64,000 nt of DNA from the NCBI RefSeq assembly GCF_021730395.1, contig NC_069371.1, positions 74,244,001-74,308,000 on the forward strand, written 5' to 3'. Below, one piece after another: positions 11,264 through 23,100 of this stretch; positions within the stretch are counted from its first letter, which is position 1; each line of letters starts with the position of its first letter. Source of the DNA: Mercenaria mercenaria (taxonomy: Eukaryota > Mollusca > Bivalvia > Venerida > Veneridae). A program made the translations under genes and the position numbers. The notes under the pieces were generated by a model. It was not told where the DNA came from. It ran no database searches and saw only the letters and a program-made list of their open reading frames with translations.

Positions 11264-11614
11264 GATTGAAAGAACAATATGTCTTTGTTATTTATAACCC
11301 ATTCTTTAGGTCAGCAGCGAAGGGATTAATCATATTCTCGAATACTCCCGAGCTATTTTCCATGATTTCAGTTCTGAGGTCAGAATGATTTTGTCTGACG
11401 AATGCGCTATTATATACTTTTGATTCGAGGTATTTTAGTAACAGTGGACATTTCTATTAATTTTGATTGGCCGATTAAAAATAGTAATACTGGTTTAAAC
11501 TAGTCAAACTTGAACCATCAAAGAATGGACAATTTGAAAAAAGTACCTTTGTCAGAGGAAAAAATCTTTATGTCAATACTTCTATTGATAAAATCAATAT
11601 CCATTATACAGCGT

Positions 11615-11759
11615 CCGCTCTTAAATAAATACACGCCAGACATTGTGGCGACTTTAAAGGGATTAACTTTGACAGTTGAATAGGCTATTGTTAACGCATC
11701 CGCTCTTAAATAAATACACGCCAGACATTGTGGCGACTTTAAAGGGATTAACTTTGACA
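11615..11759 (+). repeat. 85-bp-period duplication at the inner edge of the right Polinton inverted repeat
   Basis: The stretch CCGCTCTTAAATAAATACAC through GGATTAACTTTGACA occurs twice, at 11615 and 11700. The left repeat has one clear copy and a degraded second one, so the ends have drifted apart here. Confidence 0.75.
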
Positions 11760-12470
11760 TGTTTACTTTTTATTGTCCGTCTATCCGGCCTTAAATCAAC
11801 ACACGCTAGACATTCTGACCATGATCACGTTTGATGCACTCATGACCTTATCTAAATATAGCTTATCAAGTCATCGTAAAAATAGATCCGAGCATGCGCA
11901 TTTAGGAATAATACTCTTATGATTGGAGTCATTTGGTCAGTAGACGCCAAGGAGGAAACATCGTCGACAAAAATGTAATACTTTATTTTCAGTTAACGTT
12001 ACTTCTAAAGTAGCTATCTTAAATAAAGCTTAATGGTTTAAATTAAAAATGTGATAAATATTATGCTTATTTTTAATAAGTTCTTTGTTTACCATACAAT
12101 GTATTTATTCATTTAGGTTATAGATAAATCTATATGTTCAAATATAATTAATATTTATTTGATTTTCTTGAAATATTTTGTTTTAAAGTTATCTCCCCGT
12201 CTAGGGCTGAGCACCTGACCCTCAATGTGCGCGAACACGCCCTAGATAGGTATATAAGTCAGCTCTATATACTTCTGGGAGATATAAATAGCAGAGTGAA
12301 GTCATCCTTAAAATAGGAAGATGATGTCATTCTAAAAATGAAATTCAAAATGGCCGCCGCGCATGTGCAGTGAATTCAATTCTTATATGCAAATGAGTTA
12401 CTATTTATAGTAACTAGGTCATCCAAGATGGCGCCCGTTTGTTTGCCTGCAAACCGACCCCTATACTACT
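11660..12470 (-). repeat. Right terminal inverted repeat of the Polinton
   Basis: Mirror of 3825-4635. The outer end reads ACTACT just before the second GTTATT. The same TATA-like and GCCATTTT-type motifs occur in reverse. Confidence 0.92.
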
Positions 12471-12476
12471 GTTATT

Positions 12477-14639
12477 ATAGAAATACAGTTCAAATCTTTT
12501 AAAAACAGCTGTACAACAGTGCTACTTTTCCAATAAAGTTAAAGAAAACAAGACAATGCGCATGAGCAGTGACTTCGGTACTAAAACATCTAAACCAAGG
12601 CGTATTTGAAGACAACCATGATGTGGTACGACAAAGTTTGTCTTGGATTACTGACAGTTTACGGCACACATGTATCTCCCGACCATTTTGTCTAGCAATT
12701 GCAACCCTCATTCTACAAAAGAAAGACCGTTTTGCCGCCGAAAATCTACTGAAAACTAGTCAGAAGTACCAGTGGCTATTTACACTCCATACGCACCAGA
12801 TCTTCACGGCACATTTCAGGTATTTCATCTATTTGAAAATGAGGTAACAAAGTGGAAATTAAACTCAGAAACCACATACTTCAGACCAATCTTATACATC
12901 CCAGAAAGGTCCTGTATCCGTGTGCATGCCTCCAATATCTGCATTTTGCGACCGCTCATCCAGTGCAATGAAAAGCATCCGAACTACCTTTGTTCCATAA
13001 TGACGAGTGATATAATGTCTTTACTAGCTCTGATATGTTGGCATTGATGTAGAACACGTCATCAATGCATTCGCTTTACGCGCAGAATATAGACTTTTTC
13101 TGACCCCAAGCCTGATCTTTACTTTACGAATTTATAAATGTAACAGAAACGGAATAGACTTTTCCCCTCTTTATCAGGCACAGTTACTGAAAATTGTTAA
13201 ATGCGAATAACACATTGTATAGCGGTTATTAGAAATGCTTGATAAATTTAGGTATAACTGCTGAAAACTGAATTACCCAAATTAACATGAATCATACGAT
13301 TCCAGTCATACAGTTCAAATAAATAGTTTAACTGTTTCTATCAATTTCTTAGTTATTTGCTGATGCTATCCCCATGGTGAAATTTCAATAGTCAAAAGTC
13401 ATGTTTTATTGGTTTAGTGTTTTAAAAATGTTGGAATTCAAATGTAAAGCTCTTGTTTCTCAAAAGTGTAGTCCAGTACGTATTTTCAAATTTAACAGAA
13501 TTGTGAAAATGGTCGCTGAGCTAAAAGGGACAAATAAACACCAGATCAGTTCTGCCTATTTTGCATTCATGATTATTTCTTAGTGTCTCCAAGTCGTTCT
13601 AAGGGAAACTGTGAATGAAAAATGTAAGTAGCGGTGCTTGACCACAATTTCATATGCTGGTAAAAATAAAATAAAATAAGATACATGTAAATAAATGTGT
13701 CAAAATATATTTTCTATTGACAATAATGTGTCGCTGGAGAGGTCCTCAGATGTGCCCAGAATGTAGCACAGGGCGTATGAATACCACAAAATTTTCTGGG
13801 GAAACATTCCCACGGACTCCAAGATTATATGCCTACACAAAGATCTACTTCGGGGATGGAACGCCCCTGCAAAAGAAAATGAATCTACCAAATCAGTCCT
13901 CATTCACATCACGAAGGCGTTGCAGATTCACTCTATATGATAAAATAGTGTTGTGTATTCAAATGTTTTCCAGCACGTTCGATTACACAGCTACGGCCGT
14001 GTGTGTAAATCAGAGTTTTCTGTCAATATTTTCTGTTGTGTTTAAGACAATACAATCACATTTTGTGCTATAATATAGCCATAGAATTAGCCTGAATCTT
14101 TGTGGTTTCCAAAGAAATATTATATGGCGTCGGTACGTGAAACAAGATGAACCTCGTCCATGGCGACGTATTAAACCTGAGACGTCACAATATTAAAAAC
14201 GACCATAATGCGTGTAGATACAGAAACCTCGCGGCAACTTTAGTATTTATATAGTATAAAATTGTATAGTTTTCCCTGTACGTGCACAGCGCCTTTGAAG
14301 ACTGTGCATATGTTTAGCGCCATTTCATAGACTTCGAAATTCTCTTTTTTGCAGCTTTGTTTTTGCCAATTTGTTACATGTTTATGATAGACTGGGTACA
14401 TTCCATGTGATTATACTGGTAATGTATTCAATTTAACTTCCCGAGTGCTCTCGGAAACAATATAGGTGAATGGAACTAAGTGTGGGTACCGGATGAAATC
14501 GGAAGGTAAAGGGCATATGATAGGATATATTAGAGCATCTAAAGCAAAGGTTAATCAATAGAAATACACTGATTTTCCTGATGCATAGGAGAATTTCTTT
14601 TGCCATTTTGTTTTCCGTTTAAGCTGCGTTTGTAAGTCA
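12477..14639. other. Intergenic stretch without a recognised gene
   Basis: AT-rich. Frames of 60-118 codons at 12569-13047 and 13717-14073 show no domain, no splice context and no family resemblance that I can recognise. Nothing is annotated. Confidence 0.4.
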
Positions 14640-15290
14640 CGTGATTACCCACACTGTGGGACATGTACGAGTAACACTACTACGTTCAGGGACAGGGACT
14701 CGAGTCACAATGTCATTAGAGTCAAAGAACAGAGCATACATAACCCGCCTGGCACTTCTGTTCCACCGAGCATTAACGGGTCTTTCGTTATTTTCATCTA
14801 CCCACATTTATTTACTTTCTTTATTGTGGGGCAAAAAAAAGTACAGCCACGTCTCATTACCTTAAACAATTTCTTTGATACGTCTAGATTCCTTGTGTTT
14901 TTTTTTTATATTTCACGAGCACGGAGGAAGCTTTTTCTACCCTCTACCGGGTCAATAAATGCGGTATCCAGCGTGCACAACCTTACGCAGTGTTAGCCTT
15001 TCTTTAAAAATCAGAAAAACCGCTGACGTATTAAGGCCCGACATTTCCCCTATCTGCTCCACTGTGTATCTTGCATCTTTCTTGATTATTACTTTTACAG
15101 CATCTATGTCTTTAATTGTCAGACAGCAGTCAGATAGTGCCAAGGACGGGTCTCATCTCTGGTGCTGGTTCTCCCCTCTTTGGAGAGAGATACCCATCGG
15201 GCAATAGCACAGTGTGGCAGCGCATTGTCCTGTACACTTTGTCCACTTTATACGCCCTCTGCTTTTCGCGAAAATAGCAGCTAGATTCAC
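14640..15290 (-). pseudogene. Mariner-family DNA transposase remnant
   Basis: The minus strand shows mariner features in order. First is an 'EGR.S..DE.RP' type linker (about 15150-15200), then a helix-turn-helix with DARYTVEQIGEMSGLNTSAVF and ERLTLRKV (15143-14952). The first catalytic block follows near 14850 as GNETW (family GDETW, so the first acidic residue is Asn), then ENNERP, NRSARRVMYALFFDSNDIV and VPVPER down to about 14690. Frames shift between the blocks and stops occur inside the catalytic block. The third catalytic part and the terminal repeats are not seen. It is an old, inactive, 3'-truncated copy. Confidence 0.8.
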
Positions 15291-16110
15291 CCTTTTTTAA
15301 CTCGATCTGGGAACGAAATCTTGAAGAGAAGTTTTTATGTGCGTTTTTATAGAACTGTGTCCTGTCATGCATATTAATGAAAGTAGTCCGGCAGCATACA
15401 ATACAAAAGGTACAATACGGAATTTAAAAGGTGCATACGGATTTTTTCTGCCTGTTCATATTTAATTGTGAAATACAAACCGATTTTTTTTACAGAATTT
15501 ATATATAACTGCAAATGAAATGTACTTTTGCCAATTCCGGTCAGTTGGACAGAAAAATCAATGCTCTTTCCATTGACATGCAACACTTGTGGGTGCACGT
15601 GCAAATGGTGAAAATACTGGACTGTTGTCACTACTTTTCAAATGCTCCTCGAACGACAAAATTAAGAGGTAGAGGTGTGGAACTTGTATGATGTGTAAAC
15701 TTTCAATTTGCAAAAGGGGCGTAATTGCCATTTTGTGGCTTTGCTGTCAGATGTATCACCGGTGTCTATAATTCTATTCATAGGACACCAGAAGTCTCTC
15801 TTTTAAAAAGCGCATACACATACATACAATGTATTCACTGAAAGTGATTGAAACCCCACAGACGCCGCTTTGTGCCAATGATATTGGACATAGAGGCCTT
15901 GGTTGCGCTACTGACTTTAAATAGTTTTTTTTGAAAACCCTTGATATGTAGCGGGAAGGAAATAAAGCTTTTTGACCTTAGGTGTCCAAATTTGTTCTGC
16001 TTATACCATATTGAGAAATAAACAAATGGCGCCGGATTTATGAAAATCGGTCAATTATATAGATTTGCGGTATATGACCTTTAGCCTCTGGTGACATTGA
16101 ACATACTGAT
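15291..16110. other. Intergenic stretch without a recognised gene
   Basis: No coding region or repeat end recognised. A short AAAGGGGCGTAATTGCC near 15712 resembles the monomers of the AACAAGAG elements and may be an old relic. Confidence 0.35.
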
Positions 16111-16358
16111 CAGGGCCCAGTTGTTCGAAACTTTAAACGACTGTTACACTAACGGCTGGTTAAATTTTGATTCAAAATATTAGTACTGGTGGGAAACACC
16201 AGTGTGGTATTTTGATTTTACATTAAAGACTTTGGTGTTCACAATCTTTAACTCATACATTTGTTTTTCTATGTCTTCTAAAATGTTGAAAAGTAACCCT
16301 AAAAGTTAATCAACCGTTAGTTTAATCTCCTGTTAAAGTTTCAAACAACTGGGTCCTG
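16111..16358. mobile_element. MITE with 3-bp target duplication
   Basis: 248 bp with inverted ends CAGGGCCCAGTTGTT and AACAACTGGGTCCTG, extended by CGAAACTTTAA / TTAAAGTTTC. Both sides carry GAT (16108-16110, 16359-16361). No coding potential. The 3-bp duplication would suit a PIF/Harbinger- or CACTA-like mobiliser; unassigned. Confidence 0.75.
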
Positions 16359-17011
16359 GATGATAAGCAACTGCCAAATTTATGAAATTCACTTCAGGAG
16401 TTTAGAAGATATGGAACAGACACTTTATCAAACATTTATGAGTTTCAGTGTGTGACAGTTGGTGTTGTTCTTTTTTGTTACTGGAGACATACATAGATGT
16501 TACCTTTAGTTACTTCTTCTTCTTCCGGTGATGTACATAAATCCACTCTGGGGCATTTTCGTACTTAACAGGAAATGAGATCTGTCAGAGTCTGTTTTCG
16601 ATTTATTTCTTATCGTGTCCTTCTTGACAATGCAGGTATAAAAAGAAAGAAAAAAGCTATAAAAATAAATGTATTTTATACTTCTGTGTTTTGCTAGCCA
16701 AATGAGTGTTTTGCGGGGCAGTGCATACATGTTATTCATGAGTACAGTACTATATACTGTACTTAAGAAAAAACTTAAGTTTGGGCTATATCTATCTTTA
16801 ACATGTAAATCAAATAAAGTTTAGTGTCACTGTATTTAATTTGAAACATTTTAATGAATTAGATTTATTTTTCTGCCATCCCCGTGCAAAAACTGTAGCT
16901 GTACGGTACGGGTACGGCAAAGCGTTGAATTAGTAGGAAACCAGTCTAAAGCGAAAGTATCAAAAACTAGGACATTGCACATTGCTCTGTATTTTGGTTC
17001 AAAGTCCATTT

Positions 17012-17138
17012 ATGGATCATTTGGAGGCCGTCATGGGTAACTCGTTTGGAAAAGCTGCCGTCATTGACTTTAGCATACAGTGGGCTCTTTGGGCGGTTGC
17101 GTCTATCTTCAAAACTGAGAAATTTTACGATTTAGCAG
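17012..17138 (+). CDS. DUF1295 gene exon 1 (start codon)
   Basis: ATG at 17012 opens MDHLEAVMGNSFGKAAVID; a second in-frame ATG at 17033 is a possible start. The exon ends in phase 1 at GCA G before GTAAGT. It carries the FKTEKFYDLAG motif common in the family's first third. Confidence 0.88.
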
Positions 17139-20100
17139 GTAAGTGACACTAAGTGAAGTGTTACATAAGATTTGCATTGTCAAATTACATGCATTGTATA
17201 TAAATACTGAGATTTTAATTAGATGTCTTCTTGTCATTTTTTTAAATTTTCGACGAGACAAAAATTGGCATTACACTGTTATAGTCCCCTATAGATTTCT
17301 ATATATGGAATGAACATCAATCCCTGACAACATGGAGGAGCACCCCCTAAAATAGCCCATAAATAAGACCTGACATAACATATTTTTACATTTTGACGTC
17401 TATCGCATCGGTTATGTCAGCTGCAATGCAAATTGAAAATAAAATGTAAATTAATAAAATAATGAATGTTGAAGCTGGAGCAATGATATATATATTTCTA
17501 TCTTCTTCCTAGGTTGAAGCTGAAATGAGCATGTACACGTCTAATATTTTGAACTACATCTACCCCTAAAAGTGTCGTAATCTTATAGATATTTAATTAT
17601 AACATTCAGAGGGGTTACTAATATTTTTACCTCCCTTTACAGGGTTTTTTTCCGGCCGTTTAAGTTTTTATAGCCGTTATATATTTCCAATGCCAAAAAG
17701 TATGTTTTTTCCCCAAAGTGAGTGCAAAAATTCCCAATCTACATTCTGAAAAAAAATCATCAAAATTGCACAAAAATTGACCAAATTATGGACAATTTTG
17801 TAATGGAAGTATGTTAAAGATGTTCTAAAATGTGAAACAAGAGCTTGTCGAACCCGAAATGCCCCCCTTGATGCAATCAGTAATTGCACAAGGAACAGAA
17901 ATTATATGCTCACTGTAAACAAAAGTTCGACCGTTCTGGTTCAATCTGACCTTGACCTTTAACCTATTAACCTAACAAGAGATCACAGTCAGAGTGATCT
18001 TGGCGCCCACCACTGAGCCATTCTGGAAAGTTCCAAATTTCAAGACTAGCTCAAGGTCAAAATCAAGGTCAAATTTCATACTGGTACAAAACACTGCATG
18101 TGGTCCAAATTTGAAAGCTGTGGCTTGAGAAATGTGAAAGTAGGTCACTAGGTCAATCTCAAAATCAAAGTTCATTTTGGTACACAAAACTATGCATGGG
18201 GTTCAAATTTGAAGGCTGTAGCTTGAGAAATGTGAAAGTAGGTCACTAGGTCAAAATCAAGGTCAAATTTTATTTTGAAACACGAAACATGTGCATGAGA
18301 TCTGACCTTGACCTTTAACCTATTAACCTAACAAGAGATCACAGTCAGAGATCTTGGCACCCACCACTGAGCCATTTTGGAAAGTTCCAAATTTCAAGAC
18401 TAGCTCAAGGTCAAAATCAAGGTCAAATTTCATACTGGTACAAAACACTGCATGTGGTCTGAATTTGAAGCCTGTACCTTCAGAAATGTGAAAGTAGGTC
18501 ACTAGGTCAATCTCAAGATCAAAGTTCATTTTGGTACATAAACTATGCTTGTAGTTCAAATTTGAAGGCTGTAGCTTGAGAAATGTGAAAAAAGGTCACC
18601 AGGTCAAAATCAAGGTCATATTTTATTTCGGAACACAAAACTAAGCATGTGGTCCAAATTTGAAGTCTGTAGCTTCAAAAAAGTGAAAGTAGGTCACTAG
18701 GTCAATAACAAGGTCAAAGTTTGTTTCGGTACACAAACCTATGCATGTGGTCCAAATTTGAAGGCTGTAGCTACAGAAATGTGAAAGTAGATCACTAGGT
18801 CAAGATCAAGGTCAACTCATGTCAAGCTTCTTCTTGCCACTCAAAACTATACATGTGGTCAAAATTTGAATGATGTAGGTTATGGACATGAAGATTTGAA
18901 GTTTTTCCCAATATAAGTCTTTATGAACCATGTGACCCCCGGGGCAGGGCCATATTTGACCCTAGAGGGATACTTCAAACAAACTTGATAGAGAGCCACT
19001 AGATGATGCTACATTACAAATATCAAAGCCCTAGTCTTTGTGGTTTGGTCAAGAAGATTTTCGAAGTATTTCCCTATATAAGTCTATATAAACCATGTGA
19101 CCCCAGGGCGGGGCCATATTTGACCGTAGGGGAATAATTTGAATAATCTTAGTAGAGGACCACTAGATGATGTCATATACGTAGTATCAAAGCCCTAGGC
19201 CCTGTGGTTTTGAACAAGAGGGTTTTCAAAGTTTTTTCCTATATAAACCATGTGACCCCCAGGGTGGGGCCATATTTGACCCTATTGAAATAATCTGAAC
19301 AATCTTGGTAGAGGACCACTAGATTTTGCTACATACCAAATATCAAAGCCCTAGGCCCTGTGGTTTTGGACAAAAAGGTCAGAAACCGTTTAACTGTTCC
19401 TGGCCAATGTGACCTTGACCTTTGACATAATGACCTCAAAATCAATAGGGGTCATCTGCTGGTCATGACCAACCTCACTATCAATTTTCCTGACACTAGG
19501 CCCAAGCGTTCTTGAGTTATTGCCCGGAAACCATTTTCCTGTTCCTGGTCAGTGTGTCCTTGACCTTTGACATACTGACCTCAAGATCAATAGGGGTCAT
19601 CTGCTGGTCATGACCAACCTCCCTATAAACTTTCATGACCCTAGGCCTAAGCGTTCTTGAGTTATCATCCGGAAACCGTTTAACTGTTCAGGGTCACTGT
19701 GACCTTGACCTTTAACATACTGACCTCAAAATCAATATGGGTCATCTGCTGGTCATGACCAACCTCGCTGTCAACTTTCATGATCCTAAGCCCAAGTGTT
19801 ATTAAGTTATCATCCGGAAACCGTTTAACTATTCAGGGTCTCTTTGACCTTTGACATACAGACCTCAAAATTAATAGGGGTCATCTGCTGGTGAAGTTAT
19901 CATCCGGAAACGGATTGGTCTACATTCCGACCGACCGACCTACCGACCGACATCTGCAAAACAATATCCCCCTCCTTCTTCGAAGGGGGGCATAATAAGT
20001 GTATGAGAAATGTCTTTAAACACATCCTTACTTGATCCTATGGGACTAAATATTTCCCAATTTGGAACATTTACACGTCAAAATTCCCAATTTTTGGGGT

Positions 20101-23100
20101 ATAGGCTATGTTCCCAAATTAGATAGAAAAAACCCTGCTTTATTATTAAACAGAGGGGACTATACCCAAAAATTACAAGCCCCCTTGCTAACTTGGTTGT
20201 TTGTTGACCTATTCATTGCGTTTACTTGGGCGGTGGAGGGCATACACATCAACTTGAAATTTACCCATGGTACAGACTATGATTCTGATTTTCAGATTGT
20301 TACAGAAATAAGCTACCGTGAAATCGTTAAATTTCGTCGGCACAAAATTTCGTGGTTTGGGCCAAAATGACTGTTTCGTTGGGACGTAAATTCTTTGATT
20401 TTAAATTTTGATTTTTTTTTTTATAATTTCCACAGGATTACCGAATTTGCAATCTACGCCACGGGAGATTAGCGAGTGATCAAGTGCCAATTAACGACCG
20501 CGTTATCTTATATGACCCCTAATTTGCAAAACTTAATGAAACTGTGAAAAGTCGGCACCAATTAAAAAGTGTCAAAACCGTAGCACCTGGGATATAGTCT
20601 TGCACAATTAGCAATTGAAACAAATACCTGAATGTTGTTTTTTTTTTTCAAAATGAAGCTGTTGAACTTGTGCATGTGTTAATTCCTGTCGAGAAATGTG
20701 TATAATGTAAATTGGGTAATAATGCATCGGACGCAAATCTAGCAATTAATTATAATATTTAATAGTCCCAAAGTACTAGAAGTTAACTACATGTCTGTAA
20801 AAATAAAGGCCAGTGCATAAACATTCAGAACGGGGCCAAATAAATGCTAATAACAGCCGCAGAGCATAGTGCTGTCTGTCACATGACGCTTTGTCAAACA
20901 ACTGCTATTTTTAGTATCTACTTTTACTTTGACGAGCATATTGTAAACAAAACACAGATAAATGTCTGAATAAAATAGTCAGTTTTGTTCCGACGCATAA
21001 GTTTATCGTTGATGGAACCTCCATAAACTACACGAAAGCTGCAGAGTACTGCCGCATGCACACAATTACGGATCAGATCAGACGGCTATGGTGTCTTTTT
21101 TGACGACACTGAGTACAAATTAATTTACATTATCTTGGGCACAATTTGTTCGTTGGGACTTAATTTTGTGGTTGGGCTGAACCACGAAACCCACGAAAAT
21201 TAATCCCCCACGAATAGTAATGATTTCACAGTATTGCCTATCATAATATCCTGATCTTCTTTTGACACCATGAGTTAACGCTTAACCTTACATAGAAAGA
21301 AAGGATTGTTTTGCATGAAGATTGAACAGCATATTAAAACATGTATATAACTTTACAAAACAATTGCCAGTTTACTGATGTACATTGAATCCCAGAAAAG
21401 GAGGACATAAAGGGGCCACTTTTAAAAACTCACTATTTTCAGTGAACTGTTTTGATGTATTTGCAATAATGTCCCAGTGCTGAAATTTCACATTACAAGG
21501 TGGAACATAGTTTTCAGTAATTGTTTATTTTTATTTTGTTACAATTGATATTCATTTTTAAAGGGGGACAACTTAGGCAACTCATAAGTTTCCCTAAAAA
21601 AATTTTGGGGGCACAAAAATGCTGTGGCTGCATATAAGTTAATGTCACTGTTTAAACGCATTCCAAAAATGTTGTTATTGTTAAAGAATTTGTACTGAAA
21701 GGACAAATATTGATGAACAAAAGTTTCAGTAATGATGGCAAGAGGATTTGCTGCACAGTAAGTTAATGAGAAATGTTAAACGATCATAGTTAACATTCCT
21801 TATTTAAAGCTTTTTACGGAATAGTAGATAAACTTGAGTGTAAAAAGATACATAACTTTGTGAGAAAAACAAACAGTTGTGTGATATCTAGTTCGAAGTT
21901 TTGTTCAGTACATGTGAAATCTGTTTTCAGGTTCAGGAACATTTTTGTATCTAGCATATCAGACATTGAAATGGGGAGGAACTTATTATACACGGCAGAA
22001 AGTTACAACCGGACTAGTTATGACATGGGCTGCAAGGTAAATATAATGATCTGTTAACAATAATTTTTATGGGCTAATTCTGGTTTTATAAAGAGGAGGT
22101 TCAGGTGAAAGACTTCAAAACACATTTTCTCCTCACAGTGCTTTGGATATAAACTCACTATGTGTACCACTTGTATGAGGACGCTACCCAGCTGGAAAGT
22201 TAGTGGTTCAGTAATGTCTTGGCTTTGTTCCAGTCATTAAAGCTGGTAATGTGCAACAGGCCACAAGCTGTGTGTCACAAATTGTACTGTAATACATCAC
22301 AAGCTGTGTGCCACAAACTGTCTTGCAGACTGTGTCACAAGCTGTATTGCAATCTATGTTGTGACTGTGTCACAAGCTGTGTTGCAAGTGATGTTGCAGA
22401 CTGAGACTGTGTCACAAGCTGTGTTGCAATTGGTATTGCAAGCCACGTACCGGTCTGTGTTGCAAGTTATGTCGTGCATTACTGAAAACCTTATAAAACA
22501 AACAAACAAATTACATGTATATAATCATAATCAACCTACAAGAGACAATAGGAAACACTTGCTTAAAAATATCATATAATTATCATTATTTTGTCCTCTT
22601 CGTAATCATAAAAATGTGGTATAATAATTATTATTGTCATGTAAATTTATATGCATCTGTTTCTTAGGTTAGGTCTGTTTCTGTTTACACGAGTGTTGAA
22701 AGAGGGAAAAGACAGTAGATTCGACAAAGTAAAAGGCAGGCCAGGCATGTTTTGGATTTACTGGACAATACAAGGTAAATAATTTTAGCAGATTCAGGGT
22801 TTCTTCTTGGTATAAAGTGAAATCTGCTTCAGCATTTCTGTTACTGATTGCTTGTAAAGCTGGATTCTCGGACAGGAGTCTGAGGTTGGACGTACAATTG
22901 GGAACATTTACTGAATAACAGAAACATATTTTTGATAAACTTTTTGGTGAAACCATATTTATTACATTTGACGACTTCCTACAGGCAGATTCGTAAGTTT
23001 ATTATTGATATACTTATTGGTGAAACCACATTGATTACATTTGCTTATTTCCTATAGCAGAGAGGAAGATTCCTATTCTTTTTTTTCAGATATGAAAATA

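Larger units (their letters stand above)
3825..12470 (+). mobile_element. Polinton/Maverick fossil, internally deleted
   Basis: The element is 8.6 kb long. Its ends are mirror images starting AGTAGTATAGGGG, and it is flanked on both sides by the same 6-bp duplication GTTATT (3819-3824 and 12471-12476). A 5'-AG end and 6-bp duplication are hallmarks of Polintons. Recognisable parts, all on the + strand, are a membrane-anchored small protein, a zinc-finger piece, packaging-ATPase pieces, two small charged proteins and an adenain-type cysteine protease. Protein-primed polymerase, integrase and capsid genes are not seen, and whole Polintons are usually 15-20 kb, so a large internal loss is inferred. 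The copy is broken: one big deletion, one nested insertion and roughly two or three smaller breaks. By eye the two ends differ at about 2% of positions, so the insertion is fairly young and predates the nested element at 8144-9123. Confidence 0.93.
17139..21930 (+). other. DUF1295 gene intron 1 (4.8 kb)
   Basis: Bounded by GTAAGT and TTTTCAG. It contains a CAGGG element (17640-20137) with a nested tandem-array element (17836-19995) and a long MITE (20316-21231). No exon seen inside. Confidence 0.8.

Noticed and set aside
12569-13047. Possible exon-like frames after the Polinton
   Set aside because: No recognised domain, no consistent splice sites, no similarity to neighbouring genes.
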